A stretch of DNA of 64,000 bases from Verrucomicrobiota bacterium (GTDB taxonomy: Bacteria; Verrucomicrobiota; Verrucomicrobiia; Opitutales; Opitutaceae): the NCBI GenBank assembly GCA_028293545.1, contig JAQGOP010000037.1, positions 1 through 64,000 on the forward strand, written 5' to 3'. The notes beneath the pieces are model-generated. The model ran no database searches. It was not told where the DNA came from and saw only the letters and a list, made by a program, of their open reading frames with translations. This document shows positions 29,207 to 37,570 of this stretch, piece by piece. The position numbers and the translations under genes were made by a program. Numbering within the stretch: the stretch's first letter is position 1; every line of letters starts with the position of its first letter.

Positions 29207-29854
29207 ATGGTACTTAGTATTCACATTCCAAAGACTGGAGGTGCGAGTTTCCGCCGCATCCTCGCCGATTTTTTCCAAGAGGATTTTCTCCTGAAATATT
29301 GGCAAATGACCGATGCCCACGGCCAGGCGGTCGCCGCGGTTCCATCGAATATCCGCTGCATCCATGGGCACTTTGTGCCCGACGAGCTTCTGCCCCAGTT
29401 TCCAAACGCCGAACTGATCACTTGGGTTCGGGAACCCGTCGAACGGATCATTTCTTCCTACTTTCATCGGCGTCGTGATCCGGACTGGCAAAATCCGATT
29501 ACTCGGGAAATGCACGAGAAAAATCTTTCCTTGATCGAATTCGCGTCGCTCGACCTCATGCGAAATGAGATGTCGCGCTACCTCGGCACCCGGCGTCCCA
29601 GCGACTTCGCTTTCGTGGGTTGCTCCGATCAATTCGAAACGTCCATCAGCCGTTTCCGCACGCAGTTCGGACTTCGCGACGTTTCGACCCCGCGCGAAAA
29701 CTGCAATCCCGACCGGCACACGGACCGCTATCCCATCGATTCCGAAATCCGCCGGAAGATCGCCGCACTCAACGAAAGGGATGTCTCCTTGTACCAGGAA
29801 GTGTGCGCCAGCACGCTGGAAACCGCGTCCCGGGCGCACGAGGTTGCCAAATGA
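29207..29854 (+). CDS. Small sulfotransferase-family protein
   Basis: This is a cytosolic PAPS-dependent sulfotransferase of the Sulfotransfer_2 type. The 215-aa protein starts MVLSIHIPKTGGASFRRIL, whose IPKTGG is the 5'-phosphosulfate loop. The 3'-phosphate region TWVREPVERIISSYFHRR follows near residues 73-90. The acceptor is unknown; such proteins often modify polysaccharides or lipids. The 200-bp leader is more AT-rich than the surrounding DNA. The gene stands between RNA-modification genes and an unrelated membrane protein, so it may be acquired. Confidence 0.75.
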   Translation: MVLSIHIPKTGGASFRRILADFFQEDFLLKYWQMTDAHGQAVAAVPSNIRCIHGHFVPDELLPQFPNAELITWVREPVERIISSYFHRRRDPDWQNPITREMHEKNLSLIEFASLDLMRNEMSRYLGTRRPSDFAFVGCSDQFETSISRFRTQFGLRDVSTPRENCNPDRHTDRYPIDSEIRRKIAALNERDVSLYQEVCASTLETASRAHEVAK

Positions 29855-29878
29855 TTCGGTTATGTTAACGCCTCGGGA

Positions 29879-32080
29879 GTGAGCCAGATTCCACCCGTTT
29901 TACGCAGCGCGGCCAACGCGCGTCACACTTGGAAATTTTTCCGCAGCGGCGGCCTCGACCAGGTTTCCCTGGCCACCGCCGCTGACCTGCTCGCGCTGGA
30001 CCAACTCGACCAAAAACTGTGGGTCGCGCTTTCCTGCCCGGTCAAGGGCCTCGAACTCGATGAAAAAACCCTCGCGCTCATCGACGCGGACGGCGATGGG
30101 CGGATCCGGGTCCCCGAACTCATCGCCGCGGTCAATTGGGCGGCGGCGCGTTTGAAAGACCCTGCGGCCCTCCTGCGCGGCGTCGATCCGCTTCCGCTCG
30201 CCGCGATCAACGACTCCACCGCCGATGGCAAAATCCTCCTCGCCGGCGCCCGGCAAATCCTCGCCAGCCTCGGCCGGCCGAACGATACCGCCATCGCGGT
30301 CGCCGCCACGGACGATGTCTCAAGGATTTTTGCCGCCAGCCCTCTCAACGGCGATGGCGTGATCCCGCTCGAGGCCACCACCGACGCGGACGTCCAGGCC
30401 CTGATCAAGGACATCGTCGCCTGCCTTGGCGGCGTCGCCGATCGCACCGGCTCCATCGGCATCACGGCGGAAAAAACCGCGCTCTTCTATACCGAGCTCG
30501 CCGACTACGTGGCGTGGTTGGAAAAAAGCTCGGCGAAGGAAATCGCGATCCTGGGCCCCGACACCGAAGCCGCGTGCACGGCGCTCAAGGCCGTGCGCGC
30601 CAAGGTCGATGACTTCTTCGCGCGCTGCCGATTGGCGGCCTTCGATGCCCGAGCGATCGAAGCCTTGAACCGCCAGGAAACCGAGTACCTCGCGATCGCC
30701 GCGAAGGACCTCAAGATCACCGCGGAGGAAGTTGCGGGTTTCCCGCTTTCACGCATCGAGGCCAATCGGCCGCTGCCTCTCTTCCAAGCCACCAATCCCG
30801 CCTGGTCCGCTGCGCTCGAGAAGCTGCATGCCGCCGTTGTCACCCCGGTGCTCGGCGGTTCGCGGACCACCCTCACCGAGGCGGAATGGATGGACCTCAA
30901 CGCGCGTTTTGCCGCGTACGAAAGCTGGCTGGGCGGCAAGGCCGGTTCTGCCGTGGAAAAACTCGGGCTGGATCGCGCTCGAGAACTCCTCGCCGGCCGG
31001 GGGCGCGCCGCGCTCGAGGGCCTGCTCGCGCAAGACAAGGCGCTCGAGCCGGAGTTCAATGCCATCACCGCCGTCGACCGTCTGGTCCGCTACCACCGCG
31101 ATCTCCGCACTCTCCTCCACAATTTCATCAATTTATCGGACTTTTATTCGCACGATCGCCTCGCGGTCTTCCAAGCAGGCACGCTCTACATCGACAGCCG
31201 CTCCTGTGAACTCTGTATCCGGGTTGAGGATCCCGCGGCTCATGCCCTGCTCGCGACTTCGAGCAAGGCATACATCGCGTACATGGATTGCCACCGCGTC
31301 GGCGGAAGAAACCTGAAGATCGCCGCATGTGTCACCCAGGGCGACGCCGACTACCTCACCGTCGGCCGCAACGGCGTGTTCTATGACCGCAAGGGCGATG
31401 ACTGGGACGCGACCATCACCAAGATCATCGAGAACCCGATCAGCCTGCGCCAGGCCTTCTGGTCGCCGTACAAGAAATTCGTGCGCCTGATCGAGGAGCA
31501 GGTGGCCAAGCGCGCCGCTGCCGCCGATGCGGAGGCGAGCACCAAGCTGGCCACCGCCCCGGGGGCCTTGGCCAACCCCGACCAGGCCAAGGGTGCGCCT
31601 CCTAAAAAGATCGATATCGGCACCGTGGCCGCGTTGGGCGTGGCGGTCGGCGCCATCGGTGGCGCCATCGCGACCGTGGCGACCGGCCTCACCCGACTCG
31701 CGCCGTGGCAGCTGCCGCTTGTGCTCGTGGCCCTCGTGTTGGTGATTTCGCTGCCGGCGGTCATCATCGCCTGGCTGAAGCTTCGCCAACGCACCCTCGG
31801 CCCGATCCTCGACGCCAACGGCTGGGCCATTAACGGCCGGGTAAAAATCAACCTGCCGTTCGGCAATGCGCTCACCGAACGCGCGATCATCCCGCCCGGC
31901 TCGCAGCGGTCGCTCCGGGATCCTTACGCGGAAAAGAAAGGCGGGCGCAGGACGATCATCGTCATTGTCATCCTCGTCCTTGTTTTCCTCGGGCTTGGAA
32001 AACTCTTCGGCTTCTGGCCGTTCGCATCCGAGCCAGCCCCCCAGGACGAGCCGGCGCAGTCGTCGGAGGCCATGAATTAG
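29879..32080 (+). CDS. EF-hand membrane protein of unknown function
   Basis: This 733-aa protein (GTG start) was not recognised. Near the N-terminus is a textbook EF-hand loop (DADGDGRIRVPE, residues 69-80) with all calcium ligands. Two weaker EF-like loops follow at about 112-123 (DSTADGKI) and 155-166 (NGDGVI). A long helical region fills residues 170-570. Three hydrophobic segments lie near the C-terminus, at about residues 584-605, 613-642 and 680-700. The layout suggests a membrane-anchored protein with a calcium-binding N-terminal part; which side of the membrane it faces is unclear. Confidence 0.6.
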   Translation: MSQIPPVLRSAANARHTWKFFRSGGLDQVSLATAADLLALDQLDQKLWVALSCPVKGLELDEKTLALIDADGDGRIRVPELIAAVNWAAARLKDPAALLRGVDPLPLAAINDSTADGKILLAGARQILASLGRPNDTAIAVAATDDVSRIFAASPLNGDGVIPLEATTDADVQALIKDIVACLGGVADRTGSIGITAEKTALFYTELADYVAWLEKSSAKEIAILGPDTEAACTALKAVRAKVDDFFARCRLAAFDARAIEALNRQETEYLAIAAKDLKITAEEVAGFPLSRIEANRPLPLFQATNPAWSAALEKLHAAVVTPVLGGSRTTLTEAEWMDLNARFAAYESWLGGKAGSAVEKLGLDRARELLAGRGRAALEGLLAQDKALEPEFNAITAVDRLVRYHRDLRTLLHNFINLSDFYSHDRLAVFQAGTLYIDSRSCELCIRVEDPAAHALLATSSKAYIAYMDCHRVGGRNLKIAACVTQGDADYLTVGRNGVFYDRKGDDWDATITKIIENPISLRQAFWSPYKKFVRLIEEQVAKRAAAADAEASTKLATAPGALANPDQAKGAPPKKIDIGTVAALGVAVGAIGGAIATVATGLTRLAPWQLPLVLVALVLVISLPAVIIAWLKLRQRTLGPILDANGWAINGRVKINLPFGNALTERAIIPPGSQRSLRDPYAEKKGGRRTIIVIVILVLVFLGLGKLFGFWPFASEPAPQDEPAQSSEAMN

Positions 32081-32082
32081 GC

Positions 32083-32170
32083 GGAAGGCGTTGTCCCCAA
32101 CGCGCTGTTTGGCTCCGTCGACATTCCATGCGAAGGACGCACGCAACGCGTTAGGGCATGGGTTCCACCC
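32083..32170. repeat. GCGTTGTCCCCAACGCG-family repeat, copy 1
   Basis: This gap between the EF-hand gene and the next gene holds GCGTTGTCCCCAACGCG at 32088-32104. A 15-bp block TTTGGCTCCGTCGAC lies at 32108-32122, and a diverged inverted right end finishes GGGTTCCACC near 32170. Copy 2 at 49.5 kb has the same two blocks, the second one inverted. Confidence 0.6.
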
Positions 32171-32190
32171 TGTAATCACTCACCGCGTCC

Positions 32191-33744
32191 ATGATATCCC
32201 GCTTCCTCTGGCCGGTGTGCTGCGCACTCCTCGTGCTGCTCTTCGTCGGTGCGGTCGCGCGTTTTTATCACCCGGTCTACGGCTTCACGTCGTTGATCCA
32301 ATTCGATGCGACGAATGAGTTCACGATGGTGAAGGAGGCGAGGGAACGTCCCGTTTTCATCAACCACAAGAGCACGGGCTATGATGGCCTCTATTACGCT
32401 CAGCTCGCCGCGCATCCGCTGCTGCGCGATCCCGCCCTGCCCGTCGCCATGGACAACCTCGGCTACCGCGCGCGACGGATCTTCGCGAGCTGGACCGCTT
32501 GGGCCCTCGCGCTGGGCAACCGCACGCGGGCACTCGATGCCTATGCGCTGTTGAACCCGGTCTGTTGGCTCGGCCTGGCCGCGTTGCTTTTCAATTTTTT
32601 TCCCCCGCGCTCGGCGCACGACTTCGTGGCCTGGGCCGGATTGCTTTTTTCCGCCGGCGCGCTGACGAGCGTGCGCTTCGCACTCACCGACCTGCCGGCG
32701 CTGCTGCTCCTGACCGGCGTGATGTTCGCCGCCACGCGCGGAAAGCTGAACCGCGCGGTCGGGTTGCTCGCGGCCGCCGGGCTCACCCGCGAAACCTCCC
32801 TCCTGGCCGCGCCGGTGCTGGTCAGCGGATCGCGGCTGAAAGGTTTTGCTCGCGTCGCCCTCGCGGTCATCCCCCTCGTGCTTTGGCTGGCGTACGTCCG
32901 CCAGGTCGCGGGAGCGAGCGACAGCGGGTGGGGCAACTTCGCCTGGCCCGGCACGAAATTCCTCGAGAAATGGCAGGCGACCCTGAACGGATTCGACCGC
33001 CCGGACCTCGCGCTGCTCAACTGGACCACGCTCCTCGCGCTGCTCGCATTGACGGTCCAAGCCGCCTGGCTCATCGCACGCCCACAATGGCACGACCTGT
33101 GGTGGCGCTTCGGAATCGGCTATGCCGCGTTGCTGCTCCTGCTCGGCACCGCGGTGTGGGAAGGGCACCCGGGAGCGGCAACGCGCGTCCTCCTGCCACT
33201 CAACCTTGCATTCAATCTGCTCATGCCGCGCACCCGGCTCGGCTTGGCGCTATTGATCCTGGGAAACCTTTCGGTCCCCGCCGGCTTGGTCCAATTCGCC
33301 AGCCTGCCCAACGACGGCATCGAGCTCGCCGCGGCGCGGGTCGACGACCGCACCATCCTGGTGCAGACCGCCAAGGGCTGGTCGGGGGTGGAGCGCGATT
33401 CGAAACAATTCTGGGCGTGGAGCACGGGCGATGCCGAAGTGGCGATCCGGGCGCGGCCGGGCCCCATCAGCCTGGTGATGAATTTCCGCGTGCGGGGCCT
33501 CCGCCCGCAGACGCTCGAAATCTCCCAGGATGGGAAATCGCTGTGGCGGGGAAAGGTCGGCGCGGGCTGGCAACCGGTGCGGATCGCATGCGTCGATGGG
33601 TTGGTTTCGTTCAAGACCGACACTCCGCCAGTCCTTGAAGGTGACCAGCCCGGCGCCCGACGACTTGGATTCTGCCTGAGCCAAACGGAGCTCAGCGAAA
33701 TTCAATCCATTCCGGCGAGGAATACTGCTCCACCAAGCCGCTGA
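32191..33744 (+). CDS. Polytopic membrane protein, GT-C glycosyltransferase-like
   Basis: The 517-aa protein has 9-11 predicted membrane helices over residues 5-380 and a soluble beta-rich C-terminal domain (about 390-517). An early periplasmic loop contains GYDGLYYAQLAAHP, an acidic/aromatic loop like those in the dolichol-type GT-C enzymes. No catalytic motif is certain. Identity as a lipid-linked sugar or mannosyl transferase is a topology-based guess. It converges on, and overlaps by 53 nt, the gene on the opposite strand. Confidence 0.55.
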   Translation: MISRFLWPVCCALLVLLFVGAVARFYHPVYGFTSLIQFDATNEFTMVKEARERPVFINHKSTGYDGLYYAQLAAHPLLRDPALPVAMDNLGYRARRIFASWTAWALALGNRTRALDAYALLNPVCWLGLAALLFNFFPPRSAHDFVAWAGLLFSAGALTSVRFALTDLPALLLLTGVMFAATRGKLNRAVGLLAAAGLTRETSLLAAPVLVSGSRLKGFARVALAVIPLVLWLAYVRQVAGASDSGWGNFAWPGTKFLEKWQATLNGFDRPDLALLNWTTLLALLALTVQAAWLIARPQWHDLWWRFGIGYAALLLLLGTAVWEGHPGAATRVLLPLNLAFNLLMPRTRLGLALLILGNLSVPAGLVQFASLPNDGIELAAARVDDRTILVQTAKGWSGVERDSKQFWAWSTGDAEVAIRARPGPISLVMNFRVRGLRPQTLEISQDGKSLWRGKVGAGWQPVRIACVDGLVSFKTDTPPVLEGDQPGARRLGFCLSQTELSEIQSIPARNTAPPSR

Positions 33745-34417
33745 CTTCCTCGTCATCCAGTCCCGGCCAAGGGCTGGGCGTCGCTTCGCAACGAAGCGCG
33801 AGTCCGAGTTGCTCCGCGAGATCGTCGTGAAAGCGATCCCAGTCGAGATTTGCCCCGGCGCCGATCGCGGGCCGCCAAATGGATCCTTGGAAGAGAAGCC
33901 CGTGCTTGTTTCGTTTCTGCGCGCCGCCGGCGATTTTCTCCCCGCTGCCGGAATGAACCACATCGTGGAGTTCGGCGCGCTGGAAACACACGCCGCTCGC
34001 GGCGCAGGTCGCCCCGTCCGCGGGCGGCTCGCAGGACTGTTTTGTCACCGCCGGTACGCCTTGCGCGCGCAACGCACCCGCGACGCATTCGTGGATCTCG
34101 CGATAACTCTGCGTGGCACGCACATCCTCGAGGGGATGTCCGCGCGGAATCACCACCGAATAAGTCCAGTCGTCGCGATGATCGACGATTCCTCCGCCCG
34201 TCGGCCGGCGACAGACGTCGAGCCCTTCACCCGACGGCAGCGAGCTGCGGACGAACGAGATTTTTTGCGCGTAGCCGAAGGTAAACGCCGGGCGGTGCCA
34301 GCCGTAGTGGCGAAACCGCGGCGCGCTGGGACGCGGGTGCCCTTGGAGCAGCAGAAAATCCAGGGCCATGTTTTCCGCCGCGGTGCCGTGCTTCACCGGC
34401 AAGATTTCCAGCACCAT
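33692..34417 (-). CDS. Lipoate/octanoyl transferase of the LipM/LplA type
   Basis: This is a BPL_LplA_LipB-fold acyltransferase for lipoylation. The 241-aa product has RRPTGGGIVDH (residues 70-80), the Cys144 in GVCFQRAEL and Lys161 in GEKIAGGAQKR. The Cys plus Lys combination, with LLFQGSI following, resembles octanoyltransferases of the LipM group rather than ATP-dependent LplA. It is the third gene of a pdxH-kinase-this operon (20-nt gap) and its 3' end overlaps the opposite-strand membrane gene. Confidence 0.75.
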   Translation of the reverse strand: MVLEILPVKHGTAAENMALDFLLLQGHPRPSAPRFRHYGWHRPAFTFGYAQKISFVRSSLPSGEGLDVCRRPTGGGIVDHRDDWTYSVVIPRGHPLEDVRATQSYREIHECVAGALRAQGVPAVTKQSCEPPADGATCAASGVCFQRAELHDVVHSGSGEKIAGGAQKRNKHGLLFQGSIWRPAIGAGANLDWDRFHDDLAEQLGLALRCEATPSPWPGLDDEEVSGLVEQYSSPEWIEFR

Positions 34418-34437
34418 GTTCGCGCGTTTCCGGAAGG

Positions 34438-36018
34438 TTAAGCGTCGAGTAATGCCCGCGCGGCCTTCAGCAGCTCGCTCAGCGCATAAGGCTTGGGCAG
34501 GTGGATCCAGCGGACGCGTTTCAACCAGCCCAGCGATTCCGGGCTCCCGCGGCTGGTGGTCGAGAGTACGCGCAGGTTCGGCTCGAACTGATGCAGCGTG
34601 CGCGCGAGGCGATCGGCTTCGGCGGTGAAACTGGTGATGAGCAACTGCGGCGGCAGCGGGGAATGCCGCGCCCGGCGCAGCGCTTCATCGGGAGTTTTCA
34701 TCGCGACCACGCGATAGCCGTCGGCGGTGAGGATCCCGGTGACCATCTTGCGCACGACATCGTCGTCCTCGACCAACAACACCGATTCATGTCCACGTGT
34801 GGAGGGCAGGGGCTCGATCACCGCGCGTCGGTGGCTGCTGTCCTCGCGCACCTGGGTTTCCGGGAGGAGAATCTCGAACGTCGATCCCTCGGCCGGTCCG
34901 CTTTTCACCGTAATGAATCCGCCGCTCTGCTGGATCACGCCGTGCACGAGCGACAAGCCCAGGCCGGTGCCCTTGCCCTCGGGCTTCGTCGTGAAAAAAG
35001 GCTCGAACAGCTGCTTCTGGATTTCCTCGGTCATGCCGATGCCGTTGTCGCGGATCGTCACGCAGACATAGTCACCCGGCGGAGCGTCGGTGAAGCGCCG
35101 GTTGAAGCCCAACTTCAGCTTGCGCCGGCTCGTGGTGATCGCGACCCAGCCGCGCTGTTGCATCGCATCGCGCGCGTTCAGCGTCAGGTTGAAAAGCACC
35201 TGCTGGAATTGGACGGGGTCGATCCGCACCTGCCCGATGTTCGGGTCGAGCTGCAGCTCGAGCCGTCCCGATTCACCAAGCAGCCTCGCCAGGATGTCGG
35301 CGTTGGAGCTGATGAAGCGGTTGAGGTTGACGATGCGAACCTTCAACGGCTGCCTGCGCCCGAACGCGAGCAGCTGCCGCGTGAGCACGGCGGCCTTCTG
35401 GCCCGCTTGGTGGATTTCCTCCACTTCCTTGAGCACCTGGGGCTGGCCCACGACCTGGCCGGCGAGGAGTTGGCAGTAGCCATTGATGACCGAGAGGAGA
35501 TTATTGAAATCGTGGGCCACGCCGCCCGCGAGCCGGCCCACGGCGTCGAGGCGCTGCGCGTGGACCAACGCCTCCTGGAGTCGGCGTTTTTCCGTGATGT
35601 CGCGATACGTGGCCACGAAGTGGGTGATCGAAGGGCGCGCTCGGCCCTTGCCCCGCCGGCTCGCGCTTTTTTCCGCGGGGATGACGCTAAAACTCCAGGC
35701 CGCGTGGATCGTCGCGCCGTCCTTGCGCAGCAGGTAACCTTCCCCCCTGAGCGGTTTGCCCACTGCGGCGGCACGGCGCCAGCGGATGATTTTCGTCACG
35801 TCGCTTCTGTCCGCGTGCAAAAAACCCGGGCCGCGGCCGGCAATCGATTCGGCCGTGTAACCCGTCATCGCGCAAAAATTTTCATTCGCGAAAACGATTT
35901 CCATCGCCTCCCCCGCGGAACGCCGGCGGGCGATGAACACGCCTTCCTGCTGGGCCTGCAATGCGGCGGCCAGCAGCCCTTCCGGAACCGCCGGGACGGA
36001 GCGCCAATTCTTCTTCAC
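34438..36018 (-). CDS. PAS-containing sensor histidine kinase with degenerate receiver
   Basis: The 526-aa soluble protein has a PAS domain (residues 22-145, GYTAESIAGRGPGFLHADRSD), a HisKA dimer helix with phospho-acceptor His169 (GGVAHDFNNLLSV), an HATPase domain (N box FNLTLNARDAM, G boxes DNGIGM and GKGTGLGLS) and a C-terminal receiver-like domain (about 410-526). In that receiver the acidic EDD cluster and the KP lysine are kept, but the acceptor Asp position is Ser463 (LLITSFTAEAD). It has no membrane helix. Its start overlaps the pdxH stop by 4 nt. Confidence 0.88.
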   Translation of the reverse strand: MKKNWRSVPAVPEGLLAAALQAQQEGVFIARRRSAGEAMEIVFANENFCAMTGYTAESIAGRGPGFLHADRSDVTKIIRWRRAAAVGKPLRGEGYLLRKDGATIHAAWSFSVIPAEKSASRRGKGRARPSITHFVATYRDITEKRRLQEALVHAQRLDAVGRLAGGVAHDFNNLLSVINGYCQLLAGQVVGQPQVLKEVEEIHQAGQKAAVLTRQLLAFGRRQPLKVRIVNLNRFISSNADILARLLGESGRLELQLDPNIGQVRIDPVQFQQVLFNLTLNARDAMQQRGWVAITTSRRKLKLGFNRRFTDAPPGDYVCVTIRDNGIGMTEEIQKQLFEPFFTTKPEGKGTGLGLSLVHGVIQQSGGFITVKSGPAEGSTFEILLPETQVREDSSHRRAVIEPLPSTRGHESVLLVEDDDVVRKMVTGILTADGYRVVAMKTPDEALRRARHSPLPPQLLITSFTAEADRLARTLHQFEPNLRVLSTTSRGSPESLGWLKRVRWIHLPKPYALSELLKAARALLDA

Positions 36019-36653
36019 GGCGCCAGGCGTTCGACCGTCCAGCTCCCGTCCGCGACGCGACGATAGCGCAGCCGATCATGCAGGCGGCTGCGGCGTCCCT
36101 GCCAAAATTCCACCGTTTCCGGCGCGACGCGAAATCCGCCCCAATGCGGCGGCACCGGCACGACCTGCCCGGCATATTTTTTTTCCAGCGCCTTCATCGC
36201 GTCCTCCAGCGTCTTGCGGCCCGGGATGATCGTGCTCTGCGCCGAAGCCCACGCGGCAAGCTGGCTCGGCTGGGGCCGGCTGTGAAAATACGCCTCGGTT
36301 TCCTCGCGAGAGACTTTTGTCACCGCCCCCTCGACGATGACCTGCCGCTCGAACGGGAACCACGGGAACACCAGCGACACCCGGGGATTGCCGTCGAGTT
36401 CGCGACCCTTGCGGCTTTCGTAGCTGGTGTAGAAAACAAAACCGCGGCCATCGACGCCCTTCAGCAAAACCGTGCGCGCCGACGGCCGGCCCTCGCGCGT
36501 GGCCGTCGAGAGAATCATGGCATTGGGCTCGACGAGCTTCGAAGCCTCGGCCTCTTGGAACCACTTCTCGAACTGGCGGAACGGATCGCGTGCGAGGTCC
36601 TTCTCGGCAAGGCCGGCAAGGGTGTAATCTTTCCTGAGGTCAGCCAAAGCCAT
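36015..36653 (-). CDS. pdxH: Pyridoxamine 5'-phosphate oxidase
   Basis: PdxH is the FMN enzyme that oxidises PNP/PMP to pyridoxal phosphate. The 212-aa product has the split-barrel fold with family motifs GRPSARTVLLKG, FYTSYESRKGRELDGNP, the SxQS-like region ASAQSTIIPGR, and the C-terminal PDXH signature [16 protein letters not shown]. The gene heads a three-gene minus-strand cluster with a kinase and a LipM-like gene. The leader CGCTTTTTTCACTCTC is pyrimidine-rich. Confidence 0.96.
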   Translation of the reverse strand: MALADLRKDYTLAGLAEKDLARDPFRQFEKWFQEAEASKLVEPNAMILSTATREGRPSARTVLLKGVDGRGFVFYTSYESRKGRELDGNPRVSLVFPWFPFERQVIVEGAVTKVSREETEAYFHSRPQPSQLAAWASAQSTIIPGRKTLEDAMKALEKKYAGQVVPVPPHWGGFRVAPETVEFWQGRRSRLHDRLRYRRVADGSWTVERLAP

Positions 36654-36753
36654 GAGAGTGAAAAAAGCGTGGAGGGTTTCGCGCGGCGCGAAAACCTAAA
36701 TTTCGATCAATCGCTCGTTGCGCTGGTTTCCGGAAGACGCGGCAGAGTTGAAT

Positions 36754-36836
36754 ATTGAAAGTCGGAAGTTGAAAGGCCGGGAAGCGGTGGTCGCTCGCAG
36801 TCCAGCCCTTTCAACCTTCGATCCGTAACTTTCAAT
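36754..36836. repeat. TTGAAAG-type inverted repeat
   Basis: The left arm 36754-36777 carries TTGAAAG and GTTGAAAG words. The right arm 36805-36836 is their reverse complement with one extra repeat unit of about 8 nt. The 27-bp spacer is GC-rich. It lies between the DUF985 cupin gene and the pdxH promoter region, and touches the cupin stop. Confidence 0.7.
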
Positions 36837-37344
36837 CCATCAGCGATCGGCGCTCCCGCGTGAGCGCGCGGATCGATTTTTCCACCCACGGAAAATCCCG
36901 CAGGAGCGTCGCGCGATCACCCAGGTCGAATTCAGCCTCATCCCATGCCGGCGTCACGGTGCACCCGAGCAAAGCCCAGCCGCGGGAATGATCGGACGAC
37001 ACGAGTCGCGCGCCTTGCCAGGTTCCGCCCGGGACCACGAGCTGTGGACGCTGGCCCGCGAGCAGATCGGAGCCCAGCACGTGGATGGCGACCGAATGGT
37101 CCCGTGGATCCAGCAAAATGTGCTCGACCGCATCCCCCGCGTGGAAATGCCACAGCTCGTCCGCGCGCAGGCGGTGCAATGCGGAAAAGCCTTCCGGGGT
37201 GATGAGGAACAGGATGGATGAACTCGCCGCCCGCCCGTCAGGCAAGCGGGTCACGCTCGTCCACGTGCGACGGAAAAATCCTCCCTCGTGCTGCAGCGGT
37301 TCAAGTCCCAGGTCGCGAATGATTGTTTCAGCCTCGGGATTCAC
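36832..37344 (-). CDS. DUF985-family cupin protein
   Basis: This is a small double-stranded beta-helix protein of the cupin_5/DUF985 family; the function is unknown. The GTG at 37344 gives 170 aa, the usual family length, starting NPEAETIIRDLGLEPLQHEGG. Cupin metal-site residues are suggested by HRLRADELWHFHAGDAVEHIL (about residues 67-87) and the C-terminal GCTVTPAWDEAEFDLGDR. A longer open frame upstream adds 54 residues unlike the family. Confidence 0.8.
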   Translation of the reverse strand: MNPEAETIIRDLGLEPLQHEGGFFRRTWTSVTRLPDGRAASSSILFLITPEGFSALHRLRADELWHFHAGDAVEHILLDPRDHSVAIHVLGSDLLAGQRPQLVVPGGTWQGARLVSSDHSRGWALLGCTVTPAWDEAEFDLGDRATLLRDFPWVEKSIRALTRERRSLMD

Positions 37345-37570
37345 CGCAGAACCCAAGCACGGCTGGGCGGAAATGAAAGCCTTAGTCGGGGGCGGCCTCC
37401 AGCCCGCCTCGGGGAATTGATGAATACGAAGGCCGGGTATGGTCGTCCCGGCTCGTTCCTCGTACATCGTAAATTTCAGGGAGATCAGCGTTAGGCTAAA
37501 ACTCACTAACGTTGTTCAACCGTGCTTTAGGCTTTGGCTGGGGAGGGTCGAGGGCCAATCTCCCCTTATC

